A DNA stretch of 64,000 nt from JABWAJ01 sp038323375 (lineage in GTDB: Bacteria; Bacteroidota; Bacteroidia; Chitinophagales; Saprospiraceae): positions 55,257-119,256 of the forward strand of contig JBBQGV010000005.1 of the NCBI GenBank assembly GCA_038323375.1, given 5' to 3'. This document shows positions 50,955 to 61,100 of the stretch, one piece after another. Made by a program: the position numbers and the translations under genes. The first letter of the stretch is position 1, and every line of letters starts with the position of its first letter. Below the pieces are notes generated by a model. That model did not search any database. It had not been told where the DNA came from and saw only the letters and a list, made by a program, of their open reading frames with translations.

Positions 50955-53900
50955 TTATTTTACAATCAAAAGCCGGGTATTGAACACCTCTCCATTGTCT
51001 AATCTCAGTGTGATGAGGTACATTCCGTTTTCCAGTTCTGTTGTCATTATTTTTTCAGCCGAAATTTTTCCCCCTGTCAGGCTTTGTATTTTTCTTACCC
51101 TGCCATACGGGTCATAAAGCCGCAGTTCTGCCGGAAAGCTGATATCACAGGACAACAGGAAGTAATCGCCTGCCGGATTGGGAAAAACTTGAAGTCCTGC
51201 CCCTCCAAGGCTTTCAATGCCCTGAGGAAGAAGTGCTAAAGATTCTGGCACGGGGATGCAAGTTTCCGTTTCATTATAAACCTGCGGAGCATAGGAAGCC
51301 TTGAGCGCCCGCGCTGCAAATACTGCCCGGCCGCCATATTCAGGGCATTGAACAGCAATGTCTTTCAGCGTATCTTTTTGCCCCCCGGTAAAGGAAAAAT
51401 CGCCCTTTACAATCGCTTTCAGGTAAAGTTCATTGACCAATTGCTGGTTTTCCTCAGGCAAGTTGCCGGGAACAATAGCCGCGTTATTCGCAATTAAAAC
51501 ATCGGCTTTTGCACGCCGGAGGCTGTCGGAAGTTGAAATCAGGGCTTCTATGGCAGCTATTTTAGACGTAACTTGCTCCGCCAGGGGCTGTCGCTCAGAA
51601 CTTTCCGTCGTTAAAGCATTGGCCAGCATGATACTGTCCAAAGCCTGTATCTTTCCTGTTAGTTGATTTAAAGTATCCGTAAGCAAAGCAATGGCCTCTG
51701 TTTCGGTAGTTGGCGCAAATAATGCCGTCTTGCGCGCCTCTATCGTCACGAACGGACCCAAAGGTTCTAAGGCGGCCTCATTGAAAAATGCCGACAGCAG
51801 GGTGTCTTCTTCAACAAGGTATGGATACTTCTGAAGCTTTCGGTAAAGCCCCCAACGAGCATCCCATTGCGTGCCCTCCGGAAAAGCTTGCATGCTGTCT
51901 GCGGCAATCAACCGAGCTAATTTGATTTTTTCATCGTCGTCTTCCTCCAGTTCATCTCCGTTACAAAGCGCAGCAGATACCCCATCAAGCGGAAACCAGT
52001 TCGTAACAGCAGCAGTAGGGAAATTGGTCAGGCTAATACTCGGCGGATAAGTATTGAGACTTGCGCCTGAATTGTAGGGCTCGAGTACGCGGTAAGCATT
52101 GCCTTGAATACTAAACAAATCCGCTCCTTCATGCCTTGCTCCGAATCCGGCATAGTCACTTGCAGTACCCGCCCAGACATTGCCACGTCCATTTTGGATA
52201 GGTGCCATGACACCATTGACATAGCGCAGGCCAGTATGCATGGTAAGGAGGAAGAGCGTCGTAGCGATATCGGCATCAGATTGATTTCCTATTACATTAA
52301 GACCAGTTCTCAACCCTTGCAGGGTATCGCAGTCAAGCTTTATGTCGCCTGCCATGTTGAGATTGATTCCTGTTCCAAATGTACCGGTTCCCATCACCGT
52401 ATTGCCCTTTAAGGCATTGCCCGCGCCGCCGGAAATAGCCATACCTATGTAACCTGCTACGCTTGACAGCATAACCTTGTTGGTCTCTACATCATAATCG
52501 TGAGCATTTCGCAGGCGTATCCCAGTATCATTAAAACCAAATACCGTCACTTGATTATCGGATATATTTGCAGCAAGGTTTGATGTAACATTTGTTTCAT
52601 TTATTGAAATGCCATCACCTGATAGGGGAAAAGGAAAGGCAGGTGTTTCGTTTACACGAATGGTATTATTTTTGATGAGTATTTCTGCGTTTGTACCATT
52701 CTGATGAAGTTCTACTCCGTTCATCTGGGTACTGATGAAGTTATTTTCTACCTTCAATGAACTCAGGGAACTCCCTTCCAGCCGAATGCCGCTCATAACT
52801 TTCTCTATTCTCGTAAGGTTAATATCGGCGTCAGTTCCTGTAGCTTGAATACCCGTCGTGCCGTTTTGAAAAACAACATCATTTTGCTCCATTCCTTTCA
52901 CGATCAAGCCATGGCCTTTGCTGCCCGTATGTCGAATGCCATAACCGGTCAAATCTGTATATTCAGAGCTTTGAATGATGTTCTCAAATTTTGTATTCCG
53001 CACGGTGAGGTTCGAACGAATGGTAATGATACCGTTGCGTAAGTTGGCAAAGGTATTCAACGCTTCATTATCATTGCCAATGACCAGCGGGTTTTGGTCA
53101 TTGACCAGTATCCCGGCATAAGATTGTGATGCAGGCGTGGTGAGCTGTCCGGGGTATGTAGGCAACAGCGGCTCAGAACAAGTAATTTCATTCCCAAAAA
53201 ACGGAAAAAGCACAAAGGACAAGGGGCCCTGTTGGAACAGGCTGATGAAGTTCCTATCGAATTTTGAGCTTTGAATGGTTACGCGACTTTTGCTTTCAGG
53301 GCGAATGGCAAATTCCGCATCAGCAATGAAACTGTTGTTGAGTACATAAATATAAGCGTGGGACAATACATGAATGCCTCGCCACATGTATTCGCACCCC
53401 ATGAAATTTGAGTTGTTGATCCAAAGTTTTTCTCCACCATTCACAACAATACCGGCACCGGATTCCATCGTGACATTGGCGCCCTGAAAGGTATATTCAT
53501 CTTGATCAATCGTAAGTATGCCGTTAATTTGTACAGATTCGTTTGTAACACCATTTGCGGGAAGCCAACCCGATGTTACGGCATTTGACAGTGTTGTCGT
53601 TCCCTGCACGACCCAATCATAGGTTGTAGCTGAAACCACAATTGTTTGGGTTTCCACATCCTCCCCGCATTCATTTGAGGCGGTGAGGGTAACCGGGTAA
53701 GTACCCGGATCGTCGTAGGTATGCACCGGGTTTTCTGCTTCACTCGTTTCGCCATCGCCGAAATTCCAGAGATAAGTATCTGTATCCTCTGAGGTATTGT
53801 TAAACGAAACCACCCCTGAACCGCACATCGGATCAATGTCATAGCCAAACCCGGCTTCGGGCAGAAAAAGCTCCGTGATTTCAAGGTCATCCACTCTGAT

Positions 53901-54473
53901 TGTGCCGCCAATCGGCTCGGTTGTTTGGGTTACTGTTGGCGCTAAATACAACCATAATTGGGTAAATTCTTCAGTTGGAGTGAACGTGAGGGTGATCTCC
54001 TGCCAGTTATTTACGGCATAATTTGATAAGTTCTCTTCCAGCAAATTCTGGATTGAGCCGCTAACATTAGGAACGGGCTCGTGGCAAGTCCCCAAATCAA
54101 GGTCTTCAGCCAGGTTGTTGGTTAACCTGACCCGAAATATCCCATCAATGCTTGTGCTAATCGTTGGATATACCCAAAGTCTAATTACATAGCATCTATC
54201 AGGTTCAAAATAGAATGTACGAAAAGTACCTTCTCCACCCCACTGAGATTGGTTCATTGGGCCATAGACCATTCTCAAAGAGCGCGAGCTGTTGAATCCG
54301 CCCTGGTTCCCGAAAAAGCCAGGAAAAACATGCGGCGTCCCGTGGCTGGTAGCCCAATTAGCAAGGCAGCCATTGTTAATAAGGCCATTACCACACCCGA
54401 TAGTTGGGCAACTCGTCGTCTCAAAGTAATCCGTCACCTGCGCCCGGGCAGAATTAAGTGCGAGCGAAACCAT
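50955..54473 (-). CDS. Large secreted PKD/beta-helix protein with T9SS domain; 5' end out of frame
   Basis: A 1172-residue open frame: an N-terminal carbohydrate-binding-like region (about residues 10-205), a PKD domain (YLWNFGDGETSEAENPVHTYDDPGTYPVTLTASN, about 228-270), a long right-handed beta-helix (about 300-800), a helical stretch (about 880-1060) and a T9SS sorting domain (LQVFPNPAGDYFLLS to NGMYLITLRLDNG). The first ATG in this frame (54473) leaves only a fragment of signal peptide (MVSLALNSARAQ). The frame stays open upstream and encodes YKKLLLALMVSLAL, a full hydrophobic core. An ATG at 54546 would supply the N-terminus but is off by one frame because of a nine-C tract. Confidence 0.85.
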   Translation of the reverse strand: MVSLALNSARAQVTDYFETTSCPTIGCGNGLINNGCLANWATSHGTPHVFPGFFGNQGGFNSSRSLRMVYGPMNQSQWGGEGTFRTFYFEPDRCYVIRLWVYPTISTSIDGIFRVRLTNNLAEDLDLGTCHEPVPNVSGSIQNLLEENLSNYAVNNWQEITLTFTPTEEFTQLWLYLAPTVTQTTEPIGGTIRVDDLEITELFLPEAGFGYDIDPMCGSGVVSFNNTSEDTDTYLWNFGDGETSEAENPVHTYDDPGTYPVTLTASNECGEDVETQTIVVSATTYDWVVQGTTTLSNAVTSGWLPANGVTNESVQINGILTIDQDEYTFQGANVTMESGAGIVVNGGEKLWINNSNFMGCEYMWRGIHVLSHAYIYVLNNSFIADAEFAIRPESKSRVTIQSSKFDRNFISLFQQGPLSFVLFPFFGNEITCSEPLLPTYPGQLTTPASQSYAGILVNDQNPLVIGNDNEALNTFANLRNGIITIRSNLTVRNTKFENIIQSSEYTDLTGYGIRHTGSKGHGLIVKGMEQNDVVFQNGTTGIQATGTDADINLTRIEKVMSGIRLEGSSLSSLKVENNFISTQMNGVELHQNGTNAEILIKNNTIRVNETPAFPFPLSGDGISINETNVTSNLAANISDNQVTVFGFNDTGIRLRNAHDYDVETNKVMLSSVAGYIGMAISGGAGNALKGNTVMGTGTFGTGINLNMAGDIKLDCDTLQGLRTGLNVIGNQSDADIATTLFLLTMHTGLRYVNGVMAPIQNGRGNVWAGTASDYAGFGARHEGADLFSIQGNAYRVLEPYNSGASLNTYPPSISLTNFPTAAVTNWFPLDGVSAALCNGDELEEDDDEKIKLARLIAADSMQAFPEGTQWDARWGLYRKLQKYPYLVEEDTLLSAFFNEAALEPLGPFVTIEARKTALFAPTTETEAIALLTDTLNQLTGKIQALDSIMLANALTTESSERQPLAEQVTSKIAAIEALISTSDSLRRAKADVLIANNAAIVPGNLPEENQQLVNELYLKAIVKGDFSFTGGQKDTLKDIAVQCPEYGGRAVFAARALKASYAPQVYNETETCIPVPESLALLPQGIESLGGAGLQVFPNPAGDYFLLSCDISFPAELRLYDPYGRVRKIQSLTGGKISAEKIMTTELENGMYLITLRLDNGEVFNTRLLIVK

Positions 54474-54516
54474 TAGCGCAAGTAATAACTTCTTGTAACA
54501 AAATGCACCCCATTGA

Positions 54517-54525
54517 GGGGGGGGG
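54517..54525 (-). repeat. Nine-base poly-C tract in the 5' coding region
   Basis: Nine consecutive G on the plus strand (C on the coding strand), 21 bases after the ATG at 54546. With eight or eleven C the peptide reads MKNFRLLPPPQWGAFCYKK and runs into LLLALMVSLALNSARAQ and the full secreted protein. With nine, as here, the frame ends after about 30 codons. Confidence 0.85.
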
Positions 54526-54827
54526 TAATAATCTAAAATTTTTCATATCTATTTATTAAGGTTAAATAATCAGTAAAATATCTTCTCCTGGTACTCAGTA
54601 AGCCAGGGTATTAGCTTGCCAAAATACCATTGCACGCCTTGCCAATAAGCACAAGGATTCCCCGCGATGTTCTTTGTGTTTGTTCAAAATAGCCCCGGAA
54701 TGCAATCCGGCAAAAAATAGAAACTGCAAGATCCGGCATTCACCGGACTGGGTAGGTCGTACAAATATATATAAAATTGGGCATTAAAACAGCCTACTGC
54801 CCAATTTTAACAAATTATAAAATCCCC

Positions 54828-54935
54828 GCTTGCGCGATGGCTCCGCCTCGCGTATCATATTGCTGGTCTCTGGCCGGCATGCAACCAGGCGGAACCTGAG
54901 GAATAACAAGCACGAGGCGGAGCCGTTACGCAAGC
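54828..54935. repeat. Imperfect 25-bp inverted repeat
   Basis: Arms 54828-54852 and 54911-54935 (GGCTCCGCCTCG core) match at 21 of 25 positions over a 58-base interior. It lies just past the 3' end of the DUF5916 pseudogene. The rest of the 54547-54952 gap shows only AT-rich sequence and a short GGTATT/AATACC dyad near 54617. Confidence 0.65.
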
Positions 54936-54952
54936 CGGGCTTTGGTTTAGTT

Positions 54953-56386
54953 TCATCTATGCACCAGCGCCGCATAGTCCAAAAAATAAATCACTTTCAG
55001 CGACAAGCTATTTAGTTGAGGGGCATCGAGCAGACCGTCTAAGTTGTTGAAATAATTCAGATCTGCAAACGGGTCGTAACTCGATATTGCATTTTTCCAG
55101 ATCAGGAAAAGGTCGCTTCCCGGAGCAAAACGCCAGCGGTATACGACATCAATGTTGAAGGCGTCAAAATTGGCGTTGTGTTGTCCCGCATAGCTGGTTG
55201 TTGCTAAATCTCCATCTTCTTCCAATTCGTAGAACCGATTTTAATCCACTTTTGTCCAATAGTGCCGCAGGCGAAAAGAAAGCGTCATCTTGTTGTTAAA
55301 CGTGTAGTTCGTATTGAATACGTTTTCTACGGCTATGTGATCGCGGCGACCAAAAATAATGGCCTGACGGGTTGTTGGTTCACCCGTAACAGGGTCTTTT
55401 TCATTGAAAGCCGTGTTGGTTGTGAAACCTACATCGTTGATAAAGTTGTAGTTGCCCACCTGAAGCGTAAAGTTTAGTTTGTCATTACCCGGTAACGGGG
55501 GGTAAATGTCCAGTTCCAGCGGTGCCGACCGATCGCGCCGTATTTTCTAAAGTTGGTTTCAAAAGAAATGCGCAGGCGTTTGCGCGAAAGTTGTTTTTGG
55601 GACTTCCGTTTTTGTCGTGCGCCCATTCGCCGTAAGCTGCTAAGTAAGGATTGGCCTGAAGCCTTATTGGCGACCGAACATCCCGGATGTTTTTTAAATG
55701 GCCGCCCTGGCTCAGGAAGCCATTCTCCAGCGGATCCACTTCACTCCAATAGCTTCGTTGTTGCATGCGTTTGAAACCACGAGCGAAGTTAACCTGCCAG
55801 AGTTGTTCCTGTATTTTCGGAAACCGCAGGGCGGAGTATGGAATGCGCATTTCAGCAACCCAACCTTTGTCTGTGATGCGCGATTCGGCATCCCAGACGG
55901 CATCCCAGTTGACATCTTCGCCAGGCACAACATTCCAGTTGTCGCTGTTGTTCGGGGTTATTTTCGCATCAAATTGAATCCCCGAAGCCGTTACAATAAA
56001 CATAAGTCCGTTATCGCCATCGCGGTAGGTATCAATAAATACCCCAAACCAGTCCGTATTTCCGATCTGATCGCGCTGCGTCAATTCGCGCAAAATGCTG
56101 TCAGGACGGGCGTCGTAAAGTGTCGCCCCAATGCAAACAGCATCATCGTCGTACAATACCCGAACCTCGGTGTCGTAGGTGGGCGGTGCGCCAGGCAATG
56201 GAAAGGCTTGAATAAATCCTGAGGCTACCGTTGCCGATTGCCAGATTTCTTCATCCAATTCACCATTGACGGTGATTCGGTTTTGAATGCGAAAAGCGTC
56301 AAAGGATTTTTTTCCCCACCGGAATATTGTGCAACAGCCGTTAGGGCTATGCCGCACAACAACATAATTAAGGAGAGATGTTTCAT
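54953..56386 (-). pseudogene. DUF5916 outer-membrane-type protein gene, degraded
   Basis: Fragments of one protein lie in different frames. A signal peptide MKHLSLIMLLCGIALTAVAQ starts at 56386 and is thrown out of frame at a seven-T tract (56307-56313). The carbohydrate-binding family 9-like domain follows (FRIQNRITVNGELDEEIWQSA to RMQQRSYWSEVDPLENGF, ending 55485). C-terminal barrel pieces lie at 55241-55459 (GNYNFINDVGFTTNTAFNEK) and 54953-55225 (FDAFNIDVVYRWRFAPGSD). About 400 residues of the usual middle are absent. Multiple frameshifts plus the internal deletion show that the gene is dead. Confidence 0.88.
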
Positions 56387-56402
56387 ATCGGGTGATCTGT
56401 TT

Positions 56403-56410
56403 TACTTTTG
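56403..56410 (+). promoter_or_regulatory. Candidate -7 box upstream of clpB
   Basis: TACTTTTG matches TAnnTTTG. It is 329 bp before the clpB start, so it would give a long leader or serve an unrecognised small gene. In the gap 56387-56738 an open frame ending at 56600 encodes one hydrophobic helix (VVKFGLLLICTIPLLGWFL) without a convincing start; I do not call it a gene. Confidence 0.35.
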
Positions 56411-56738
56411 CAATGCCAGTTGGAAACAGTTCGTTTCCAAAACAAAATCCGTCGTAAAGTTCGGCTTATTATTAATCTGTACCATACCCCTGCTGGGGTG
56501 GTTTTTGAATAGTAGTTTTGATCAGAGGAGCGAAAAAGATGTTGTAAAAGGAAAGTATAGAACCAAGATAATCCGAAGGGACAATCCGGAAGACGGTTAG
56601 TTGCACACTTCTGTCCAAATAATAGGCATCATGGGGGCAGGTTTGGACATTTTTACACTTTCACAAAATCCCGTGCCCGACAAATTTCACAGAACGTATA
56701 AAAATCGCCAATTTGGCGCTATAATTCAAGCTGATCAC

Positions 56739-59546
56739 ATGACCTACGATAATTTCACCATCAAAGCCCAGGAATCTATCCTGAAAGCACAACAAGTTGC
56801 CGCCGAACTCAATCAACAGCAAGTGGATACTACCCACCTGCTAAAAGGGGTGTTGGCAACGGACGAACATGTAGTGACTTTTCTGCTGCAAAAAATGGAC
56901 GTCAACCTTGAAACCCTGCAACGAAAATTGGATGAAGCCATCCGAACCTACCCCAAGGTAACCGGCGCTGAAAAACAGTTCCTCACCAATGAAGCCAACC
57001 GGGCACTCAGTACCGCTAAACGGTTGTTGCCAGCCTTTGGCGACGAATACATCTCGGTGGAGATGATCCTGCTGGGGGTGTTGTTGGGCAATGACCGGGG
57101 CGCGCGCATCCTCAAAGACTCCGGCGCGACGGAAGAAGGGCTGCGCTCGGCTGTAGAGGAATTGCGCAAAGGCAAAAAAGTGACCGATCAAAGCACGGAC
57201 AACACCTACAACGCGCTCAATAAATTTGCAGTTAACCTGAATGAGCGCGCCGAAAGCGGCAAACTTGACCCCATTGTTGGCCGGGACGACGAAATCCGGC
57301 GGGTGTTGCACATCCTTTCTCGACGCAAAAAAAACAACCCCTTGCTCATTGGGGAAGCCGGGGTGGGTAAAACGGCCATTGTAGAAGGCATTGCCTGGAG
57401 GATCATCAAAGGCGACGTGCCGGAAAACCTCAAGCGCAAAAAAATATATACCCTCGACCTGGCAGGGTTGGTGGCCGGGGCCAAATTTAAAGGCGAATTC
57501 GAAGAGCGCCTGAAGGGGGTCATCAATGAGGTTTCCGGTTCAGATGAAATCATCCTTTTCATTGATGAAATCCACACCCTCATTGGCGCGGGCGGCGGTT
57601 CGGGCGCTATGGATGCTGCCAATATCCTAAAACCGGCGCTGGCCCGCGGCGAATTGCGCACCATTGGCGCGACTACCCTGGATGAATATCAAAAATACTT
57701 TGAGCAGGATGCTGCTTTGGTGCGCCGTTTTCAAACGGTGCTCATTGATGAACCCAGCATTGACGACACCATTTCCATCCTGCGCGGCATCCAGGAAAAA
57801 TACGAGGCCTATCACAAAATCGGCATTCTTGATGAAGCCCTCATCGCAGCAGCTGAATTATCCGATCGCTACATCAGCGACCGGTTTTTGCCGGACAAAG
57901 CCATTGACCTGATTGATGAAGCTGCCGCTAAACTGCGCTTAGAATTGGATTCGGTGCCCGAGCAGGTAGATGAATGGGAACGCAAAGTGCGCCAATTAGA
58001 AATCGAACGGGAAGGCATCAAGCGGGAAAAAGACGAAAAAAAGCTCGCTACCATTACGGAGCAATTGGCCAATGCCCGCGAAAAACGCGATTCCATGCGC
58101 GCCGCCTGGAACAACCAAAAAGAAATTGTGGATACCATCCAGGACATCAAAAGGCGGATGGAAGAACTGGAAATGGAAGCTGAAAAGGCAGAGCGCAACA
58201 GTGATTTTGAAGCCGTTGCCAGAATCCGCTACGGCGAATTGCAACAACTCCCCATCATGCTGAAAGTTGCCGAAGAAAAATTGGCGCAACTCCCGGAAGA
58301 CAGCCGGTTCACCAACGAACAAGTGACCGCCAACGATATTGCCGGCGTCGTAGCACGTTGGACGGGCATTCCGGTGGCGCGCATGATGCAAAGTGAAAAA
58401 GAAAAATTGCTGCACTTAGAAGCTGAAATCGGTAAGCGGTTGATCGGCCAGGAATTTGCAGTGCAGTCCGTGGCGAATGCCGTTCGCCGCAGCCGCTCCG
58501 GCCTACAGGATGGCGACCGCCCGATTGGTTCTTTTATTTTCCTGGGGCCAACCGGGGTGGGAAAAACGGAGTTGGCAAAAGCGCTGGCGGAAGTGTTGTT
58601 CAATGACGAGCACGCGATCATTCGCATTGACATGAGCGAATTTCAGGAACGCCACGCAGCGTCGCGATTGGTAGGGGCACCTCCGGGGTATGTTGGTTAT
58701 GAAGAAGGCGGAGAACTCACCGAATCGGTGCGTCGGAAACCTTATTCCATTGTGCTCCTGGATGAAATTGAAAAAGCACACCCCGATACTTTCAATGTAT
58801 TGCTTCAAGTGTTGGATGATGGCCGCCTTAGCGACAACAAAGGGCGGGTGGTGAATTTTAAAAATACGATCATCATCATGACCTCCAATATGGGGGCGGA
58901 AACCATCCTCGAAAATTTTGAAGACTTAGACGCGCTGGGCGAAAAACACCGCGCCGACATCATTGAAACGACCAAAAAGGAGGTTTTCGACCTGCTAAAA
59001 GAAACCCTACGTCCGGAATTTCTAAACCGGATTGACGAACAGGTCATGTTCCTCCCCCTTGCCAAGTCGGATATCCGGAAAATCCTTCAGTTGCTGCTCA
59101 AAAAAATTGAAAAATTGCTGGCTCGCCAGGGCATGGTGCTGCGTTGTAGCGATGCGGCTTTAGACTGGCTTTGCGACATGGGCTACGACCCGCAGTTTGG
59201 TGCCCGCCCCATGAAGCGCACCCTGCAACGGGAAGTCGTAGACGAACTCTCCAAATTTGTTATTTCGGACACGTTCAGCGCTGGCGACACCATCTATATC
59301 CACACGAATAAACAAGGACTCACTTTTGGAAAAGAACCCTTTGAAGGCGTTGTCCATATTCCGGAAGTGACGGAAGCTGCCAAAAAAGAGCAAGCCGCTG
59401 TGGCGGATGCCCAAAAGCAATCTGCCGAAGCAATGAAACAGGAAAAAGCCGCAGCGCAGCGCAAAAAACAGTTGGAAGAATTGGAACAAGCGACTAAGGA
59501 TTTGAAAGATGTGATTCAGGATATTAAGCCAGCTGAAGAAACCTAG
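56739..59546 (+). CDS. clpB: ATP-dependent disaggregase ClpB
   Basis: A 935-residue Hsp100 chaperone that, with DnaK, pulls proteins out of aggregates. Domains: Clp N-terminal repeats (MTYDNFTIKAQESILKAQQVA onward), AAA1 with GEAGVGKT and IILFIDEIHTLIGAGG, the coiled-coil middle domain (about residues 405-530), AAA2 with FLGPTGVGKT and YSIVLLDEIEKAH, and D2-small. The start at 56739 matches the family; the frame opens at 56601. After the normal end (near IYIHTNKQGLTFG) there is a 60-70 residue Ala/Lys/Gln-rich helical tail (KKEQAAVADAQKQSAEAMKQ) not found in E. coli ClpB (857 residues). Confidence 0.96.
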   Translation: MTYDNFTIKAQESILKAQQVAAELNQQQVDTTHLLKGVLATDEHVVTFLLQKMDVNLETLQRKLDEAIRTYPKVTGAEKQFLTNEANRALSTAKRLLPAFGDEYISVEMILLGVLLGNDRGARILKDSGATEEGLRSAVEELRKGKKVTDQSTDNTYNALNKFAVNLNERAESGKLDPIVGRDDEIRRVLHILSRRKKNNPLLIGEAGVGKTAIVEGIAWRIIKGDVPENLKRKKIYTLDLAGLVAGAKFKGEFEERLKGVINEVSGSDEIILFIDEIHTLIGAGGGSGAMDAANILKPALARGELRTIGATTLDEYQKYFEQDAALVRRFQTVLIDEPSIDDTISILRGIQEKYEAYHKIGILDEALIAAAELSDRYISDRFLPDKAIDLIDEAAAKLRLELDSVPEQVDEWERKVRQLEIEREGIKREKDEKKLATITEQLANAREKRDSMRAAWNNQKEIVDTIQDIKRRMEELEMEAEKAERNSDFEAVARIRYGELQQLPIMLKVAEEKLAQLPEDSRFTNEQVTANDIAGVVARWTGIPVARMMQSEKEKLLHLEAEIGKRLIGQEFAVQSVANAVRRSRSGLQDGDRPIGSFIFLGPTGVGKTELAKALAEVLFNDEHAIIRIDMSEFQERHAASRLVGAPPGYVGYEEGGELTESVRRKPYSIVLLDEIEKAHPDTFNVLLQVLDDGRLSDNKGRVVNFKNTIIIMTSNMGAETILENFEDLDALGEKHRADIIETTKKEVFDLLKETLRPEFLNRIDEQVMFLPLAKSDIRKILQLLLKKIEKLLARQGMVLRCSDAALDWLCDMGYDPQFGARPMKRTLQREVVDELSKFVISDTFSAGDTIYIHTNKQGLTFGKEPFEGVVHIPEVTEAAKKEQAAVADAQKQSAEAMKQEKAAAQRKKQLEELEQATKDLKDVIQDIKPAEET

Positions 59547-59593
59547 CCGGGTGAATTCGTTGTAAAACCTTAAATTTGAATAAAATTTAGGGC

Positions 59594-60604
59594 ATGAGTC
59601 ATATTCGGCTGTTAACTATAGAGCACTATAAATCCATCCGACATGTGGCGCTCGAATGTGAAAGAGTTAACATTTTTCTGGGAAAGCCGAATGCGGGAAA
59701 GTCGAATATTCTGGAGGCAATATCGTTATTGGGGGCAGGGCTCATGCCTTTCGCTGCTCATTTTATGGAAGGATTTTTGAGGTACAAGTCAATAATCCAT
59801 CTTTTTTATGATTTCAATTTTGAAAAAGCCATAATAGTTAAAGCGGATGAAACATCTGCCAAACTATTTCCATCACCGTTTGGATTTAATTTTTCCATTA
59901 TTGCTTCTTAGGGAGTTAAGAAATCTATTCTTGCAGAGCCATTTCATATAGAAACAGATGCCAATGGAGATATTTTTCAAAGTGATGTAGCATCGGGTAG
60001 TCAGAGTAATGTTAAAAAGTATAACTTTCAACCCTTTGACAAAGTATCAACTGGCGATTTACACCCTGCTTCATTTTTATTACCGCCTCATGGAGATAAC
60101 TTTTATTATGTTGCTCAACGTAATCCTGAATTAAAAGCAGAAATTCAAAGATTTCTAAAACCAAACGGCTTGGAATTCTTGCTCGATGTCGAGACCCAGC
60201 GAATGGACATCGTCCGCAAAGATGAAAATGTGTTGCTTCGTTTCCCGATGGCGCTTGTCCCGGATACCTTTCAGCGCTATATTTTCCATATTGCGGCGAT
60301 TCTTTCCAATAAAGATTCTGTTATCCTTTTTGAAGAGCCGGAGACACATTCTTATGCACCGTATGTGTATCAATTAGCCCAACACATCATTCAAGACGAG
60401 CGGAATAACCAATACTTCCTCACAACGCATAACCCATATTTCCTCTTGCCTTTATTGCAGGAGGTTCAGGATGTAGCTGTTTTTTCAACCTGGTTTGAAA
60501 ACTATCAAACTAAAGTACGCCGACTTTCAGAAGATGAAATCAGATCCATTTTGAACGACGGCATTGACGTTTTTCTCAACCTGGAATCTGTGCTGACGCC
60601 TTGA
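59594..60604 (+). pseudogene. OLD-type ATPase gene interrupted by an in-frame TAG
   Basis: The reading frame encodes IRLLTIEHYKSIRHVALECERVNIFLG with Walker A GKPNAGKS (residues 30-37), then meets TAG at 59909-59911. The same frame continues without another stop to 60604, covering SVILFEEPETHSYAPYVYQLAQHI (Walker B region) and YFLTTHNPYFLLPLL (switch histidine). Total 336 codons, a normal length for this ATPase class. A single point change therefore separates it from an intact gene. It is coupled to the next gene by a TTGA overlap at 60601-60604. Confidence 0.85.
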
Positions 60605-61097
60605 ATAGACATCATCAGGTCATTCCGGAGTGTTATGCGGATACCTTACTTGTCGAAGTATTGGGGTTTACGCGACCCAATCATCAGCTTGGGATAGGCG
60701 TAGTTTTTAGCGAAATCCACAAAATTTCAAGAGAAGGCAGGCAGTCGGAATTATTGATGACGACAAGAGAAAGCCGAAAGATCTCGATTTGTTTCAGTTT
60801 GTTGAAGAACAGGCCGGAGTGAAAAAACTGTGTTCTTTGGATTTGCCTAAGACGACGATACTCATCATCAGCCCTGCTTTTGAGGATTGGGTGTTCGAAA
60901 ATGCCCGGACAGTGGATGTTGACCCAGGTAAATACGGGTTTAGATCGAGTAAAGATTTTCAGAAAGCTTGCAAGCGCATAGATGTAAATAAAGATGAACA
61001 AGTAAAACAATTGTTGAACACGCTCAAGCAAAAAAAAGCCCCCGGTTTTGAATGTCTTCGGGCATGGATAGCGAATGCAATTGGAGAAAATTATTGA
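60601..61097 (+). pseudogene. TOPRIM-like partner gene, frameshifted
   Basis: The first frame (TTG start at 60601) encodes QVIPECYADTLLVEVLGF and FSEIHKISREGRQ. The next frame continues as AVGIIDDDKRKPKDLDLFQFVEEQ and on to 61097 (WIANAIGENY). One base gained or lost near 60741 joins them into a protein of about 165 residues. The glutamate in PECYADT and the aspartates in IIDDDK sit as in TOPRIM nuclease domains (E, then DxD). This agrees with the pairing to an OLD-type ATPase gene. The family call is tentative; the frameshift is clear. Confidence 0.65.
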
Positions 61098-61100
61098 TGC

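Noticed and set aside
56413..56600. Open frame with one hydrophobic helix upstream of clpB.
   Set aside because: No convincing start codon or homology; the region follows a degraded gene.
57206..57664. Long minus-strand open frames opposite clpB, and similar antisense frames over other genes.
   Set aside because: They mirror codon bias of strong genes on the other strand and show no family features.
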